From: JAAZKA01 sp034926225
GTDB taxonomy: Bacteria > Bacillota > Clostridia > Oscillospirales > QAMX01
NCBI GenBank assembly: GCA_034926225.1
Contig: JAYFRF010000004.1
Location: 186,001 to 250,000 of the forward strand
DNA: 64,000 nt
Direction: 5' to 3'
Shown here: one piece after another, positions 50,643-59,790 of the stretch
Position numbering within the stretch: the first letter of the stretch is position 1
Layout: each line of letters starts with the position of its first letter
Notes under the pieces: generated by a model
Told to the model about the DNA's origin: nothing
Seen by the model: the letters and a program-made list of their open reading frames with translations, nothing else
The model's database searches: none
Made by a program: the position numbers and the translations under genes

Positions 50643-52118
50643 TCAAGTCATGATTCCCGTAAGGAAGCTGTCGACCGATTTGGCGCAGGCGCGCCCTTCG
50701 GCGATGGCCCAGACGACAAGGGACTGACCACGGCGCATGTCGCCGGCAGAGAAGACCTTGGGGAGGGATGTTTTGTAGTCGCGATCGTTTGCGCTGACGA
50801 CGCCGCGGGGGGTGAGGGCTGTGCCAAACGCGTCAGGAACGTAGGACTCGCAGCCGGTAAACCCTGCGGCGATCAAGAGAAGCTGCGCGGGGAGGGTTTG
50901 CTCGGAGCCGTCCACCTCGACCATACGGCTGCGGCCGTCGACGGTTTTCATCGAAACCCGGACAGTTTTGACGGCGGTAAGGCGGCCCGCGTCGTCGGTG
51001 AGGAGCTCTTTTACGGTGGTTTCGTAGACGCGGGGGTCGTGACCGAAGACGGCGATGGCCTCTTGCTGACCGTAGTCGGTCTTGAGGACGCGCGGCCACT
51101 CCGGCCAGGGGTTCGACGCGGCGCGCTCGGAGGGAGGGGGGGGGAGCATTTCAAGCTGCGTGACGGAGCGGCAGCCCATGCGGATGCAGGTGCCGACGCA
51201 GTCGTTGCCGGTATCGCCGCCGCCGACGATCACGACGTCGAGACCGTGTGCCGAGACAGGGGCGCTGTCAGACGAATGATCGCCAAGCAGGCTTTTCGTG
51301 GCGGCGGAGAGAAAATCGACTGCGTAGTAGACACCCTTGACGGAGCCGGTATCGACGGCGAGCGGGCGGGGCTGCTTCGCACCGCAGCAGAGGACGACGG
51401 CATCGCAGCTTTCCAAGAGGGCTGAGGCGGGGAAGGTGCGTCCGACGTCCGCGCCGGTGACGAAGGTGACGCCCTCGGTTTCCATAAGACGGACGCGTCG
51501 GTCGACAACGGACTTGTCGAGCTTCATATTGGGAATGCCGTACATCAGAAGGCCGCCGATGCGATCGTCGCGCTCGTAGACGGTGACGTTGTGGCCGCGG
51601 CGGTTTAACAGGTCAGCCGCAGCAAGCCCCGAGGGGCCGCTGCCGACGACGGCGACCTTGTATTCGGTGCGTACGAAAGGGATACGGGGGGAAATATAAC
51701 CTTCGGCAAAGGCGCGCTCGATGGTGTACAGCTCGTTTTCGCGGATGGTGACAGGTTCTCCGTCGCGGCCGTTGACGCAGGCCTTTTCGCAGAGGGCGGG
51801 GCAGACGCGTCCGGTGAATTCTGGGAAGCTTGCTGTTTTCATAAGACGCGCGGCGGCTTCGGCAAAATGGCCATGGTAGATTTCATCGTTCCACTCGGGG
51901 ATGAGGTTATACAGCGGGCAGCCGGTGACCATGCCGGAGAGCTTGATCGCAGACTGGCAGAAGGGGACACCGCAATTCATACAGCGGGCGGCCTGCTTAC
52001 GGCGGGCAGGCTCGTCGAGAGGCGGATGGAACTCGGAGAAACTCGAGATGCGTTCAAGCGCAGGGACGGATGCGTTTTCACAGCGGGAATATTCTAAAAA
52101 ACCGGTCGGCTTACCCAT
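50643..52118 (-). CDS. gltD: glutamate synthase small subunit
   Basis: A 491-residue FAD/NAD(P)H subunit of GOGAT that passes electrons to the large subunit. The N-terminal Fe-S region has CMNCGVPFC and GCPLYNLIPEWN. The FAD loop is VAVVGSGPSGLAAADLLNRRGH, and the NAD(P) loop is VIVGGGDTGNDC. The last helix contains GDMRRGQSLVVWAIAEGR. It follows gltB by three bases. Confidence 0.96.
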   Translation of the reverse strand: MGKPTGFLEYSRCENASVPALERISSFSEFHPPLDEPARRKQAARCMNCGVPFCQSAIKLSGMVTGCPLYNLIPEWNDEIYHGHFAEAAARLMKTASFPEFTGRVCPALCEKACVNGRDGEPVTIRENELYTIERAFAEGYISPRIPFVRTEYKVAVVGSGPSGLAAADLLNRRGHNVTVYERDDRIGGLLMYGIPNMKLDKSVVDRRVRLMETEGVTFVTGADVGRTFPASALLESCDAVVLCCGAKQPRPLAVDTGSVKGVYYAVDFLSAATKSLLGDHSSDSAPVSAHGLDVVIVGGGDTGNDCVGTCIRMGCRSVTQLEMLPPPPSERAASNPWPEWPRVLKTDYGQQEAIAVFGHDPRVYETTVKELLTDDAGRLTAVKTVRVSMKTVDGRSRMVEVDGSEQTLPAQLLLIAAGFTGCESYVPDAFGTALTPRGVVSANDRDYKTSLPKVFSAGDMRRGQSLVVWAIAEGRACAKSVDSFLTGIMT

Positions 52119-52121
52119 GGA

Positions 52122-55100
52122 TTAACCCTCCTTATGTGCTGAAACTGAGTGGAACGCTTCGAGTGCCGCCGCATCAGGGGACGTACCGACGTCGTCACAT
52201 TCAGCGAGCTTTTCGAGCACCTGACGGTAGACGGTCGGGATGATGCGCTTGAAATGAGGAAGGCAGTCGGCGAATCGGTCAAGGATTTCCTGTCCTTTGA
52301 CGGAGCCGGTGGCGGCAACATGGCGCTCAATCAGGGATTTCAAGCGCAGAATGTCCTGCTTTTCACGCACCTCGTCCATTTCGACCAGCTCCCGGTTCAG
52401 ACGGCGGTAGAGTGTATGCTCAGTATCGAGGACATAGGCGACGCCGCCGCTCATACCGGCAGCGAAATTCTTCCCGGTGCGTCCGAGGATGACCGCGATG
52501 CCGCCGGTCATGTATTCGCAGCCGTGATCGCCGCAGCCTTCGACGACCGCTTCCGCGCCGGAGTTGCGGACACAGAAACGTTCGCCGGCGACGCCGGAGA
52601 TATATGCTTCGCCCGACGTCGCGCCGTAAAGGGCGACATTGCCGACGATGATGTTGTCGGCGGCACGGAAGGTACTGCCCTTGGGCGGGCAGAGGATGAG
52701 CCTGCCGCCGGAAAGCCCTTTTCCGAAGCCGTCGTTGGCGTCGCCTTCGAGGGTGATGGTCAAGCCTCGAGGGATGAACGCGCCGAAGGACTGCCCGCCG
52801 CCTCCTGTGCAGCGGACGGTGAAGGTGTCGGGTGCGAGCGTGTTCCCAAAACGGCGGGTGACCGCGGAACCGAGGATGGTGCCGAAGGCTCGGTCGGTGC
52901 TGGAGACGGCTAAGGCTTCCGTATATGCGCGGCCGGATTTGAGCGCGGACGCAAAGTGTGGAAGGAGGACGCTTTCGTCTACGGTGCGTTCGAGGTGGAA
53001 ATCATAACGATCAGCGGGCTCAAAGCGGGTTTTGGGAGCGTTTGCGTAGCGTCCATCGACGATGCCGCTTAAGTCGACAGTTTCCGCACGCTTGGTGATG
53101 CGCTTTTGGCGCGCGCGGAGCAAATCGGTGCGTCCGACGAGTTCGTCCATGGTATGCAGGCCGAATTTAGCGAGAATTTCACGCAGTTCCTCGGCGATAA
53201 ACAGCATAAAGTTCATCACATATTCCGGTTTGCCGTGAAAGCGCTTCCGAAGCTCGGCATTCTGTGTTGCGATGCCGAACGGACAGGTGTCGAGGTTGCA
53301 GACGCGCATCATCATACAGCCCATTGTAACGAGGGGCGCTGTAGCGAAGCCGAATTCCTCCGCGCCGAGCATCGCGGCGATAGCCACGTCGCGCCCGGTC
53401 ATCAGCTTGCCGTCCGTCTCGATGCGCACGCGGGAGCGCAGCCCGTTTTCGATGAGGGTGCGATGCGTTTCCGCGACGCCGAGTTCCCACGGCAGCCCTG
53501 CGTTGTGGATGGAGCTCTGGGGTGCCGCGCCGGTGCCGCCGGTATCGCCGGAGATCAGGATGACCTCCGCGCCGGCCTTGGCGACGCCGGCCGCGATGGT
53601 GCCGACGCCGGCCTCCGAGACGAGTTTGACCGTGATACGCGCGGCGGTATTGGCGTTTTTCAGGTCATAGATCAGCTCGGCGAGATCCTCGATGGAGTAG
53701 ATGTCGTGGTGGGGCGGGGGAGAGATCAGCGCCACGCCGGGAGAGGAACCGCGCGTGCGGGCGATCCACGGATAGACCTTCGCGCCGGGGAGGTGCCCGC
53801 CCTCGCCGGGCTTCGCGCCCTGCGCCATCTTAATCTGAATTTCTTTCGCGCTCGCGAGATACGCACTGGTCACGCCGAAGCGCCCGGATGCGACCTGCTT
53901 GATGGCGCTGCCTTTCTCCGTGCCGAGGCGTTCGGGGCTTTCGCCGCCCTCGCCGGAGTTCGACTTGCCGCCGAGCCGGTTCATCGCGATCGCCAGACAT
54001 TCATGCGCTTCCTGCGAGATCGAACCGTAGGACATCGCGCCGGTCTTGAACCGCTTAACGATTTCCGAGGCCGGCTCCACCTCCTCAAGCGGGATTGATT
54101 CGCGGAGGTCGAACGCGAATTCCAACAAACCACGCAGAGTATGGGGGATGCCTTCGTCGTCGACAAGCGCGGAGTACTCCTTGAAGCGTTTATAGTCACC
54201 GTTCTGCGTCGACTGCTGGAGCGCGATGATCGTCTCGGGGTTGTACATATGGTCTTCCTTATCCCCTCCGACGGCGGAGGGACCGCGCCGGAGCTGATGG
54301 AAACCAATGCTGTCGGGCGTGGTATCGATGCCGAGACCCAAAGGATCGAAGGCGTGGTCGTGGCGATAGGCGACGCCTGCCGCGATCTCTTCAAGCCCGA
54401 TGCCTTCGACCCGGCTGATCGTATTCGTAAAATAGCGGTCGATCACGTCTTTGCGAATGCCGATGGCCTCGAAAATCTGCGCGGATTGATACGATTGCAG
54501 TGTAGAAACGCCCATTTTTGCGGCGATTTTCACGACACCGTGCAAAATGGCCTCGTTATAATCATGGATGGCTGTATGGTAATCCTTGTCGAGCATACGC
54601 TCGTCGATGAGGGACGCGATGCACTCATGCGCGAGATACGGATAAATCGCTCGCGCGCCGTAGCCTAAGAGCGTCGCAAAATGATGTACCTCACGCGGTT
54701 CCGCGCTCTCTAAGATGATCGATACGGCGGTGCGCTTTTTTGTACGGACGAGGTACTGCTCCATGGCGGACACAGCAAGCAGAGACGGGATGGCGACGCG
54801 GTTTTCATCCACGCCGCGGTCGGAGAGGATGAGGATATTTGCTCCCTTGCGGTACGCCCGGTCGCAGTCCACAAACAGCTTATCAAGCGCGCGTTCGAGG
54901 GAAGTGTTGACATAATACAGAAGCGAGACGGTTTCGCTTTTGAAACCGGGACGGTCCAGCGAGCGAATTTTAGCAAGCTCCACGCCGGTGAGGATGGGGC
55001 TCTCAATCTCCAGCACGCGGCAGTTTTCGGGACGTTCCTCAAGGAGATTGCCGTCGGAGCCGGCGTAGACGGCGGTATCAGTGACGATTTCCTCGCGCAG

Positions 55101-56669
55101 GGAGTCGATGGGGGGATTCGTGACCTGGGCAAAGAGCTGCTTAAAATAGCGGAAAAGGGGCTGATGCTTTTCCGACAGCACAGCGAGCGGGATATCGTTG
55201 CCCATCGATGCGATCGGCTCACGCCCGTCGCGCGCCATGGGCAGAATGGTACCGTGGATGTCCTCATAGGTATATCCGAAGGCTCGGTAGAGCCGTCCGC
55301 GTTCCTCAAAGGTATGCGTTTCCAGCTTCTTATTCGGTATCGCGAGGTCGTCAAGCTGCTCGAGGTAGCGCGCGAGCCACTCGCCGTAGGGCTTGCGTGC
55401 GGCATAAGCGGCCTTCGCCTCCTCGTCTGAGATCAGACAGTGCGCCACGGTATCACATAGCAAAAGCTTCCCCGGACGCAGGCGGTTTTTTTCGACGATG
55501 TCCTGCGCGGGGATGTCGAGCACGCCGACCTCCGACGAGAGAATGAGCATGCGATCCTGGGTGACATAATACCGAGATGGGCGCAGCCCGTTGCGGTCGA
55601 GAATGGCGCCGACGGTATCGCCATCGGTAAAGAGGATGGCCGCGGGTCCGTCCCACGGTTCCATCATCGTCGCCCAGTAGCGGTAAAAATCGCACAGCTT
55701 CGCGTCCATCGCGGGATCGTTCTTCCACGGTTCGGGGATGAGGATGGTCATGGCAAGTCCCATATCCATGCCGCTCATGACGAGAAATTCAAGGGTATTG
55801 TCGAGCATCGCGGAGTCGGAGCCTGCCGTATTGACGACGGGCAGCACTCGGTCGACGGCGTCGCCGAACGCTTCGGTATACATGGTCTCCTCGCGGGCGA
55901 GCATACGGTCGATATTGCCGCGGATGGTGTTGATCTCTCCGTTATGTGCAACAAAGCGGTAGGGATGCGCGCGTTCCCAGCTAGGGTTGGTGTTGGTCGA
56001 GAAACGGGAGTGTACGATAGCAAGTGCGGACTCATAGTCGGGGTCCTGTAAATCGGGGAAGAAGCGTCGGAGCTGGCCGACGAGGAACATGCCCTTATAG
56101 ACGATGGTACGTGACGATAGGGAAACAATATATGTCCCCTCGGCGCTCTGCTCAAACTCACGGCGGATACAATACAGGATGCGGTCAAACGCAAGCCCGC
56201 GTTCGACCGATGCGGGACGCGCAAGGAAGCACTGTGCGATGCAGGGCATGCAGTCCCGCGCACGCTTACCGAGGATGGCGGCGTCGACAGGCACCTCACG
56301 CCAACCGAGGACGACTACCCCCGCCTTCCGAGCGATCAGCTCGAACATCGTACGCGCCTCTTTCCGGCGCAGCGTATCGGAAGGCAGGAAGAACATACCG
56401 ATACCGTAATCCCGCGCATCGCCGAGTACAAGTCCAAGCGCCTTCCCGACCTTCGAGAAGAACCTGTGCGAGATTTGCATCAGCACGCCGACGCCGTCGC
56501 CGGTTTCGCCGGTCGCATCCTTCCCCGCGCGATGTTCCAGCTTTTCGACAATCTTCAGCGCGGCGTCTACGACATTGTAGCTGGCTGTGCCGTCGATAGA
56601 GACAACCGCGCCGATTCCACAGGCGTCGCGTTCCCGCATAGCAAGGGGCTGGTTTTTCAATTCCGCCAT
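52122..56669 (-). CDS. gltB: glutamate synthase large subunit
   Basis: A 1515-residue subunit making two glutamates from glutamine and 2-oxoglutarate. The order is N-terminal glutaminase with Cys in RDACGIGAV (probably exposed by propeptide cleavage), central domain, FMN barrel (KPGEGGHLPGAKV, SGDTGGTGAAPQSS), the [3Fe-4S] Cys cluster (CNLDTCPFGIATQ) and the GXGXG repeat domain near the C-terminus. I chose ATG 56669 (MAELKNQPLA) after GGAG; a GTG three codons earlier is weaker. A long structured leader precedes it. Confidence 0.96.
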   Translation of the reverse strand: MAELKNQPLAMRERDACGIGAVVSIDGTASYNVVDAALKIVEKLEHRAGKDATGETGDGVGVLMQISHRFFSKVGKALGLVLGDARDYGIGMFFLPSDTLRRKEARTMFELIARKAGVVVLGWREVPVDAAILGKRARDCMPCIAQCFLARPASVERGLAFDRILYCIRREFEQSAEGTYIVSLSSRTIVYKGMFLVGQLRRFFPDLQDPDYESALAIVHSRFSTNTNPSWERAHPYRFVAHNGEINTIRGNIDRMLAREETMYTEAFGDAVDRVLPVVNTAGSDSAMLDNTLEFLVMSGMDMGLAMTILIPEPWKNDPAMDAKLCDFYRYWATMMEPWDGPAAILFTDGDTVGAILDRNGLRPSRYYVTQDRMLILSSEVGVLDIPAQDIVEKNRLRPGKLLLCDTVAHCLISDEEAKAAYAARKPYGEWLARYLEQLDDLAIPNKKLETHTFEERGRLYRAFGYTYEDIHGTILPMARDGREPIASMGNDIPLAVLSEKHQPLFRYFKQLFAQVTNPPIDSLREEIVTDTAVYAGSDGNLLEERPENCRVLEIESPILTGVELAKIRSLDRPGFKSETVSLLYYVNTSLERALDKLFVDCDRAYRKGANILILSDRGVDENRVAIPSLLAVSAMEQYLVRTKKRTAVSIILESAEPREVHHFATLLGYGARAIYPYLAHECIASLIDERMLDKDYHTAIHDYNEAILHGVVKIAAKMGVSTLQSYQSAQIFEAIGIRKDVIDRYFTNTISRVEGIGLEEIAAGVAYRHDHAFDPLGLGIDTTPDSIGFHQLRRGPSAVGGDKEDHMYNPETIIALQQSTQNGDYKRFKEYSALVDDEGIPHTLRGLLEFAFDLRESIPLEEVEPASEIVKRFKTGAMSYGSISQEAHECLAIAMNRLGGKSNSGEGGESPERLGTEKGSAIKQVASGRFGVTSAYLASAKEIQIKMAQGAKPGEGGHLPGAKVYPWIARTRGSSPGVALISPPPHHDIYSIEDLAELIYDLKNANTAARITVKLVSEAGVGTIAAGVAKAGAEVILISGDTGGTGAAPQSSIHNAGLPWELGVAETHRTLIENGLRSRVRIETDGKLMTGRDVAIAAMLGAEEFGFATAPLVTMGCMMMRVCNLDTCPFGIATQNAELRKRFHGKPEYVMNFMLFIAEELREILAKFGLHTMDELVGRTDLLRARQKRITKRAETVDLSGIVDGRYANAPKTRFEPADRYDFHLERTVDESVLLPHFASALKSGRAYTEALAVSSTDRAFGTILGSAVTRRFGNTLAPDTFTVRCTGGGGQSFGAFIPRGLTITLEGDANDGFGKGLSGGRLILCPPKGSTFRAADNIIVGNVALYGATSGEAYISGVAGERFCVRNSGAEAVVEGCGDHGCEYMTGGIAVILGRTGKNFAAGMSGGVAYVLDTEHTLYRRLNRELVEMDEVREKQDILRLKSLIERHVAATGSVKGQEILDRFADCLPHFKRIIPTVYRQVLEKLAECDDVGTSPDAAALEAFHSVSAHKEG

Positions 56670-56699
56670 AGTAAACACACTCCAAACCGATAGAGATAC

Positions 56700-56860
56700 C
56701 CCAAAAAGGGCGCAAAACGCCTGAGTGAGAGCATCTTTGCTCTACTCAGGCGTACGAAATACTATATTGACGCAAGGGGCTGCGTCGCATCGGTTCCGCC
56801 ATTGGAACCATGCGGGGGTAAGATGAAATGCAACCCAAGACCGGTACATCCGTCAAAACT
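56700..56860 (-). promoter_or_regulatory. gltB leader with two hexaloop hairpins (candidate ANTAR target)
   Basis: Hairpin P1 (56786-56814) has an 11-base stem with one bulged G and the loop AATGGC. Hairpin P2 (56718-56752) has a stem of about 14 base pairs with one bulged C and can close on the loop AAAGAT. Both loops have A at position 1 and G at position 4. P2 is followed by TTTTGCGCCCTTTTT, so it is, or overlaps, a terminator. The 33-base linker holds a small hairpin (56769-56786). Paired A1/G4 hexaloops next to a terminator are the known ANTAR recognition pattern; the linker is longer than I would expect. Confidence 0.65.
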
Positions 56861-56866
56861 AACCTT

Positions 56867-56896
56867 ATTATACACCCAAACTACCGGATTTTGCAA
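56867..56896 (-). promoter_or_regulatory. promoter of gltB-gltD
   Basis: TTGCAA (56891-56896 complement), 18-base spacer, TATAAT (56867-56872 complement), giving a leader of about 190 bases before the gltB start. Confidence 0.7.
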
Positions 56897-57005
56897 TATT
56901 GCGTTTATCCAAAATTCATATACACAAGCCCGCCTCGGGTTGTGACAGATTACGACAGCCTTTAAGCGAGTGAGAGGAATTTTTCGAAAAACCTGAAAAT
57001 ACCCC

Positions 57006-57034
57006 TTGACAAATGGGAATGCATGTTGTATAAT
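57006..57034 (+). promoter_or_regulatory. promoter of tRNA-Leu
   Basis: Consensus TTGACA (57006-57011), 17-base spacer, TATAAT (57029-57034). Confidence 0.85.
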
Positions 57035-57074
57035 AACGCACGTGCCCAAGAGATTTCGGCACAAAACAGAATAT

Positions 57075-57161
57075 GCGGATATGGCGGAATTGGCAGACGC
57101 GCATGGTTCAGGTCCATGTGAAGGCAACTTCATGGGGGTTCAAGTCCCTTTATCCGCACCA
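57075..57161 (+). tRNA. tRNA-Leu (anticodon CAG)
   Basis: Acceptor arms GCGGATA and TATCCGC pair perfectly, with A discriminator and encoded CCA. The anticodon stem CATGG/CCATG encloses TTCAGGT, anticodon CAG. The long variable arm (GTGAAGGCAACTTCAT) and GGTTCAAGTCC T-loop are typical of leucine tRNA. Its 3' end overlaps the stop of the recombinase reading frame on the other strand, marking the edge of an integrated element. Confidence 0.95.
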
Positions 57162-58626
57162 TTCAAATCCAACGAACTGTAATCAGTACCTTCGGGTGCA
57201 ATTACAATTCGAAGCTTGAAACCGTCTGGGGTTTCGAACAGATCAACTCTGTTCAGAAACTTATACAGGACGGCTTTTTGCTGTTCAGGGGAGAGCTTAG
57301 CAACATCGGAGAGATTCGCGAGCCATGCACGCGTCTCCTCATATGTCATGCCACGCGAAGCGTCGGAAAACTGAAGCTTGATGATCTCTGCGTGAATATC
57401 GTTCTTCCGGATATTTAATGCGCTGATACGTTTTGTTGTTTCGGTTATATCTAAACCTGCCTCAATAGCCTTATATAGATTATCTATTTTCTTTTCAGTC
57501 GCCGATTCCTCCGCACGGAGGTCGGCGACTTTTTTTATATCCGTCTGCTCTAGCGTGGACTCGTAGACGCGACGTGCGAGGATATCGACGGTGTCCTCGC
57601 CGAAAAGCAACGATTGAACAGCACCGACGACTGTTTTTTCTACTTCGTCTTTGGTAACGCGATGCGGTGCGCAGGTACGCGTCCGATGATGATGCTCACA
57701 TGAGTAATAATACCGCGTTTTACCGTTCTGACGGCGCGTCTCGCCAGTCATTGCATATCCGCAATCGCCACAGCGCAGCAGACCGGAGAGTATCCTACGA
57801 AATGAACGCTACACCGGTGTTTACATCTACAATAAAATTCCGACAGAAGTTAATGGACGCCGTAACAGTCATGCGCAAAAGCCCATATCTGAGCAGATAC
57901 GCATCGAAGGCGGCATTCCGGCTATCATATCGAAAGAAGAATACAAGGAGGCGCAGGCGATTATGGACAAAAACAGGCGTGCACCCGGTTCGGGCGCAAC
58001 AGCTTATATGGCATCCCGCGCTTTGTCAAATAACCTTGCGCGTTCAACGTATCGATAATACCACCGTAGCCTACACCGGATGTGTAAAGCCGGAATATCA
58101 GCCGCACAGCTTCCGCCTCTCGCGCGTTGATGATATAACGGCCATCTGGACCTACGTCATACCCAAGGCTCGCGCCGCCGGTGCTCTTGCAGGCATAGGC
58201 GTTTTCTTTTAAACCCTTCATGACTTCTCGCGATAAGTTTGCACTGTAAAATTGATTCATGCCAAAAAGCAAGGCTTTTAGAAGCTGGTCCTCGGGTGTC
58301 GCGCCAAGCTGCTCAATGATCGAAATTACTTTTACGCCGTTACCGCGCAGCATACGCTCATAGTACAGCGCATCCTCCATATTGCGGGAAAAGCGATCAT
58401 ACTTATGAATCAGAACTATTTCGAAGTCGTGGCGAGCGGAGTCGGAAATCATACGCAGAAAGTCTGGACGCCGATCGGTGCGGGCGCTTTTCGCTTCGTC
58501 GGAGTACACACGGACGATCTCGATACCCTTCTGCTGCGCATAATACGAGATCGCACGGAGCTGGGCTGTGATCGACTCCTGCCGCTGCTCGTCAGACGAG
58601 AAGCGAGCGTAAGCAACTGCTTTCAC
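57140..58626 (-). pseudogene. large serine recombinase, disrupted by an internal inverted segment
   Basis: The minus-strand N-terminal part (58626 to about 58008) encodes a serine resolvase domain (AVAYARFSSDEQRQESITAQ, HKYDRFSRN) and the start of the recombinase domain, ending at LTKRGMPYK and then running out of frame. The minus-strand C-terminal part (about 57790 to 57140) encodes ILSGLLRCGDCG, a zinc ribbon and a coiled coil. The expected middle, from ILRNERYTGVYIYNK to NRRAPGSGATAY, is encoded on the opposite strand between them. No single frame makes the whole protein. The enzyme would have mediated integration of this element next to tRNA-Leu. Confidence 0.85.
57789..58008 (+). other. 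inverted internal segment of the serine recombinase
   Basis: The plus strand reads, without a stop, SILRNERYTGVYIYNK, then GRRNSHAQKPISEQIR, IEGGIPAIISKEEYKEAQ and NRRAPGSGATAY. This is the standard middle of a large serine recombinase and exactly the part missing from the minus-strand gene. Junctions fall at about 57791-57794 and 58005-58009, each containing TAT/ATA; no longer inverted repeat is seen. A few codons appear lost at the junctions, since simple re-inversion does not restore the frame. Confidence 0.8.
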
Positions 58627-58718
58627 GGGATACCTCCATAAGAGTATTTAATCTCATCATTAGGATTGCACAGATGCGTTGAACCAACACTTCTATTCAT
58701 TCAAACACAGCCTTCCTA

Positions 58719-58865
58719 TTATGTGAAAACACCGGATTCTGGCTTCTCGGTTATCTCGTAACCGTAGAGCACATGCTCCAGTACCTGCTGGAGCCGCTTA
58801 GATCCGGAGTTATCGAGGTAAGGCAGCATCTGCTACACCGTCTAATTGATGATTTCGTTTTTCAT
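58719..58865 (-). pseudogene. N-terminal remnant of a tyrosine recombinase
   Basis: After AGGAGG the minus strand reads MKNEIIN-stop-TV-stop-QMLPYLDNSGSKRLQQVLEH and continues to EKPESGVFT-stop. QMLPYLDN...LQ.VLEH is the usual N-terminal start of clostridial phage-type site-specific integrases. Two in-frame TAG codons and early truncation mark it as dead. The remainder of the 58627-58958 interval holds nothing else I can recognise. Confidence 0.55.
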
Positions 58866-58958
58866 GTCGTCCTCCTATTATATGATTCCAGCGAACAACA
58901 TCAACGGCAGTTCCGTTGGTACACTCTCGCCGTTGGTGAGAGTTTTGCTTGGAGTTAG

Positions 58959-59192
58959 TTATTTATACTTATCCTTTACTTCAACGTACTTTGCCAGCTT
59001 AATGCCCTTGTTTATCTCGACTTGGTACGATTCGGGCATTCCGGCAATTTTTAGTATCTCTTTAGGTGTGATGTCGTTATTTCGGATTTCTGCCGCATAC
59101 TTGACACCGAAGAGGTGTATCATTGCTGTCTTTTCTGTTTTCGAGCCCTCGTACATTTCCTTAAGGATTCGTCCTAAATCATTGGCAGTCAT
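58959..59192 (-). CDS. small helical phage-type protein
   Basis: Seventy-seven residues, starting MTANDLGRILKEMYEGSKTE, with TKEKTAMIHLFG-type helices and a KEILKIAGMPESYQVEINKG segment that suggests a helix-turn-helix-like fold. I have seen such short proteins in mobile elements but cannot name the family. The start ATG 59192 has GGAGG seven bases upstream. It is AT-rich and lies inside the integrated element. Confidence 0.5.
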   Translation of the reverse strand: MTANDLGRILKEMYEGSKTEKTAMIHLFGVKYAAEIRNNDITPKEILKIAGMPESYQVEINKGIKLAKYVEVKDKYK

Positions 59193-59356
59193 TACCATAC
59201 CTCCTATGCTAAACAAGAATTTAGAGCAGCAAGTGTCTACCATTTACCAAGCTTGGTTTGAAGATTTCGTTCCTTTTGAACGTTCCATAACCTATATGGC
59301 CTCGCATTGAGCCGGAGTATTCTCGCCGGAATACTGCATGAGGAGGCGTTTTCCTA

Positions 59357-59605
59357 CTACTTAACTACCCATCTATATCCACAGTTTTGGCAAACAGCCT
59401 CGGTATGGGTTTTGCTTACAATTCGCTTCCTTCTGCCGCCAAAAAGAGCGACAATCAGACGAGGAAGCGTAAGGAACAACCAAAGAAACGCCTCCCACCA
59501 CCAGCCAATCAGCAACCACCAGATACATCCATGCTTTGGTTTCTCACGAACACTTGTTACCGCTTGAATAATGACGTTCTCACTGCCGCACTTCGGACAG
59601 TTCAT
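59357..59605 (-). CDS. small zinc-ribbon membrane protein
   Basis: Eighty-two residues with two Cys pairs that can bind one zinc (CPKC near the start, CQNC near the end) around a hydrophobic hairpin (about residues 27-55, rich in Trp, Leu and Ile). CGGAGG precedes the ATG. Such zinc-ribbon plus transmembrane proteins are common accessory genes of unknown role. The 59606-59790 gap downstream of no gene shows nothing recognisable. Confidence 0.55.
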   Translation of the reverse strand: MNCPKCGSENVIIQAVTSVREKPKHGCIWWLLIGWWWEAFLWLFLTLPRLIVALFGGRRKRIVSKTHTEAVCQNCGYRWVVK

Positions 59606-59790
59606 AAAAAAGACCTCCGTATTTTATGTTTACGTTTCGCCTTGAGCGCCAGGGAATATTATGAGGCTAGTCCAATGAGGATTAGGTTGTATGTATCCCC
59701 GGAATACAGGACGCCAGCATGACAGGATGGCGAGAACTTTATGGAAACGTTACATAAAAGCCTAAGCGCTGCAAGCGTAATAGTATATAT

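Noticed and set aside
57667..58212. Plus-strand frame of about 181 codons in the recombinase region
   Set aside because: Only its middle (57789-58008) is protein-like, and that is the inverted recombinase piece; the ends are antisense to the recombinase.
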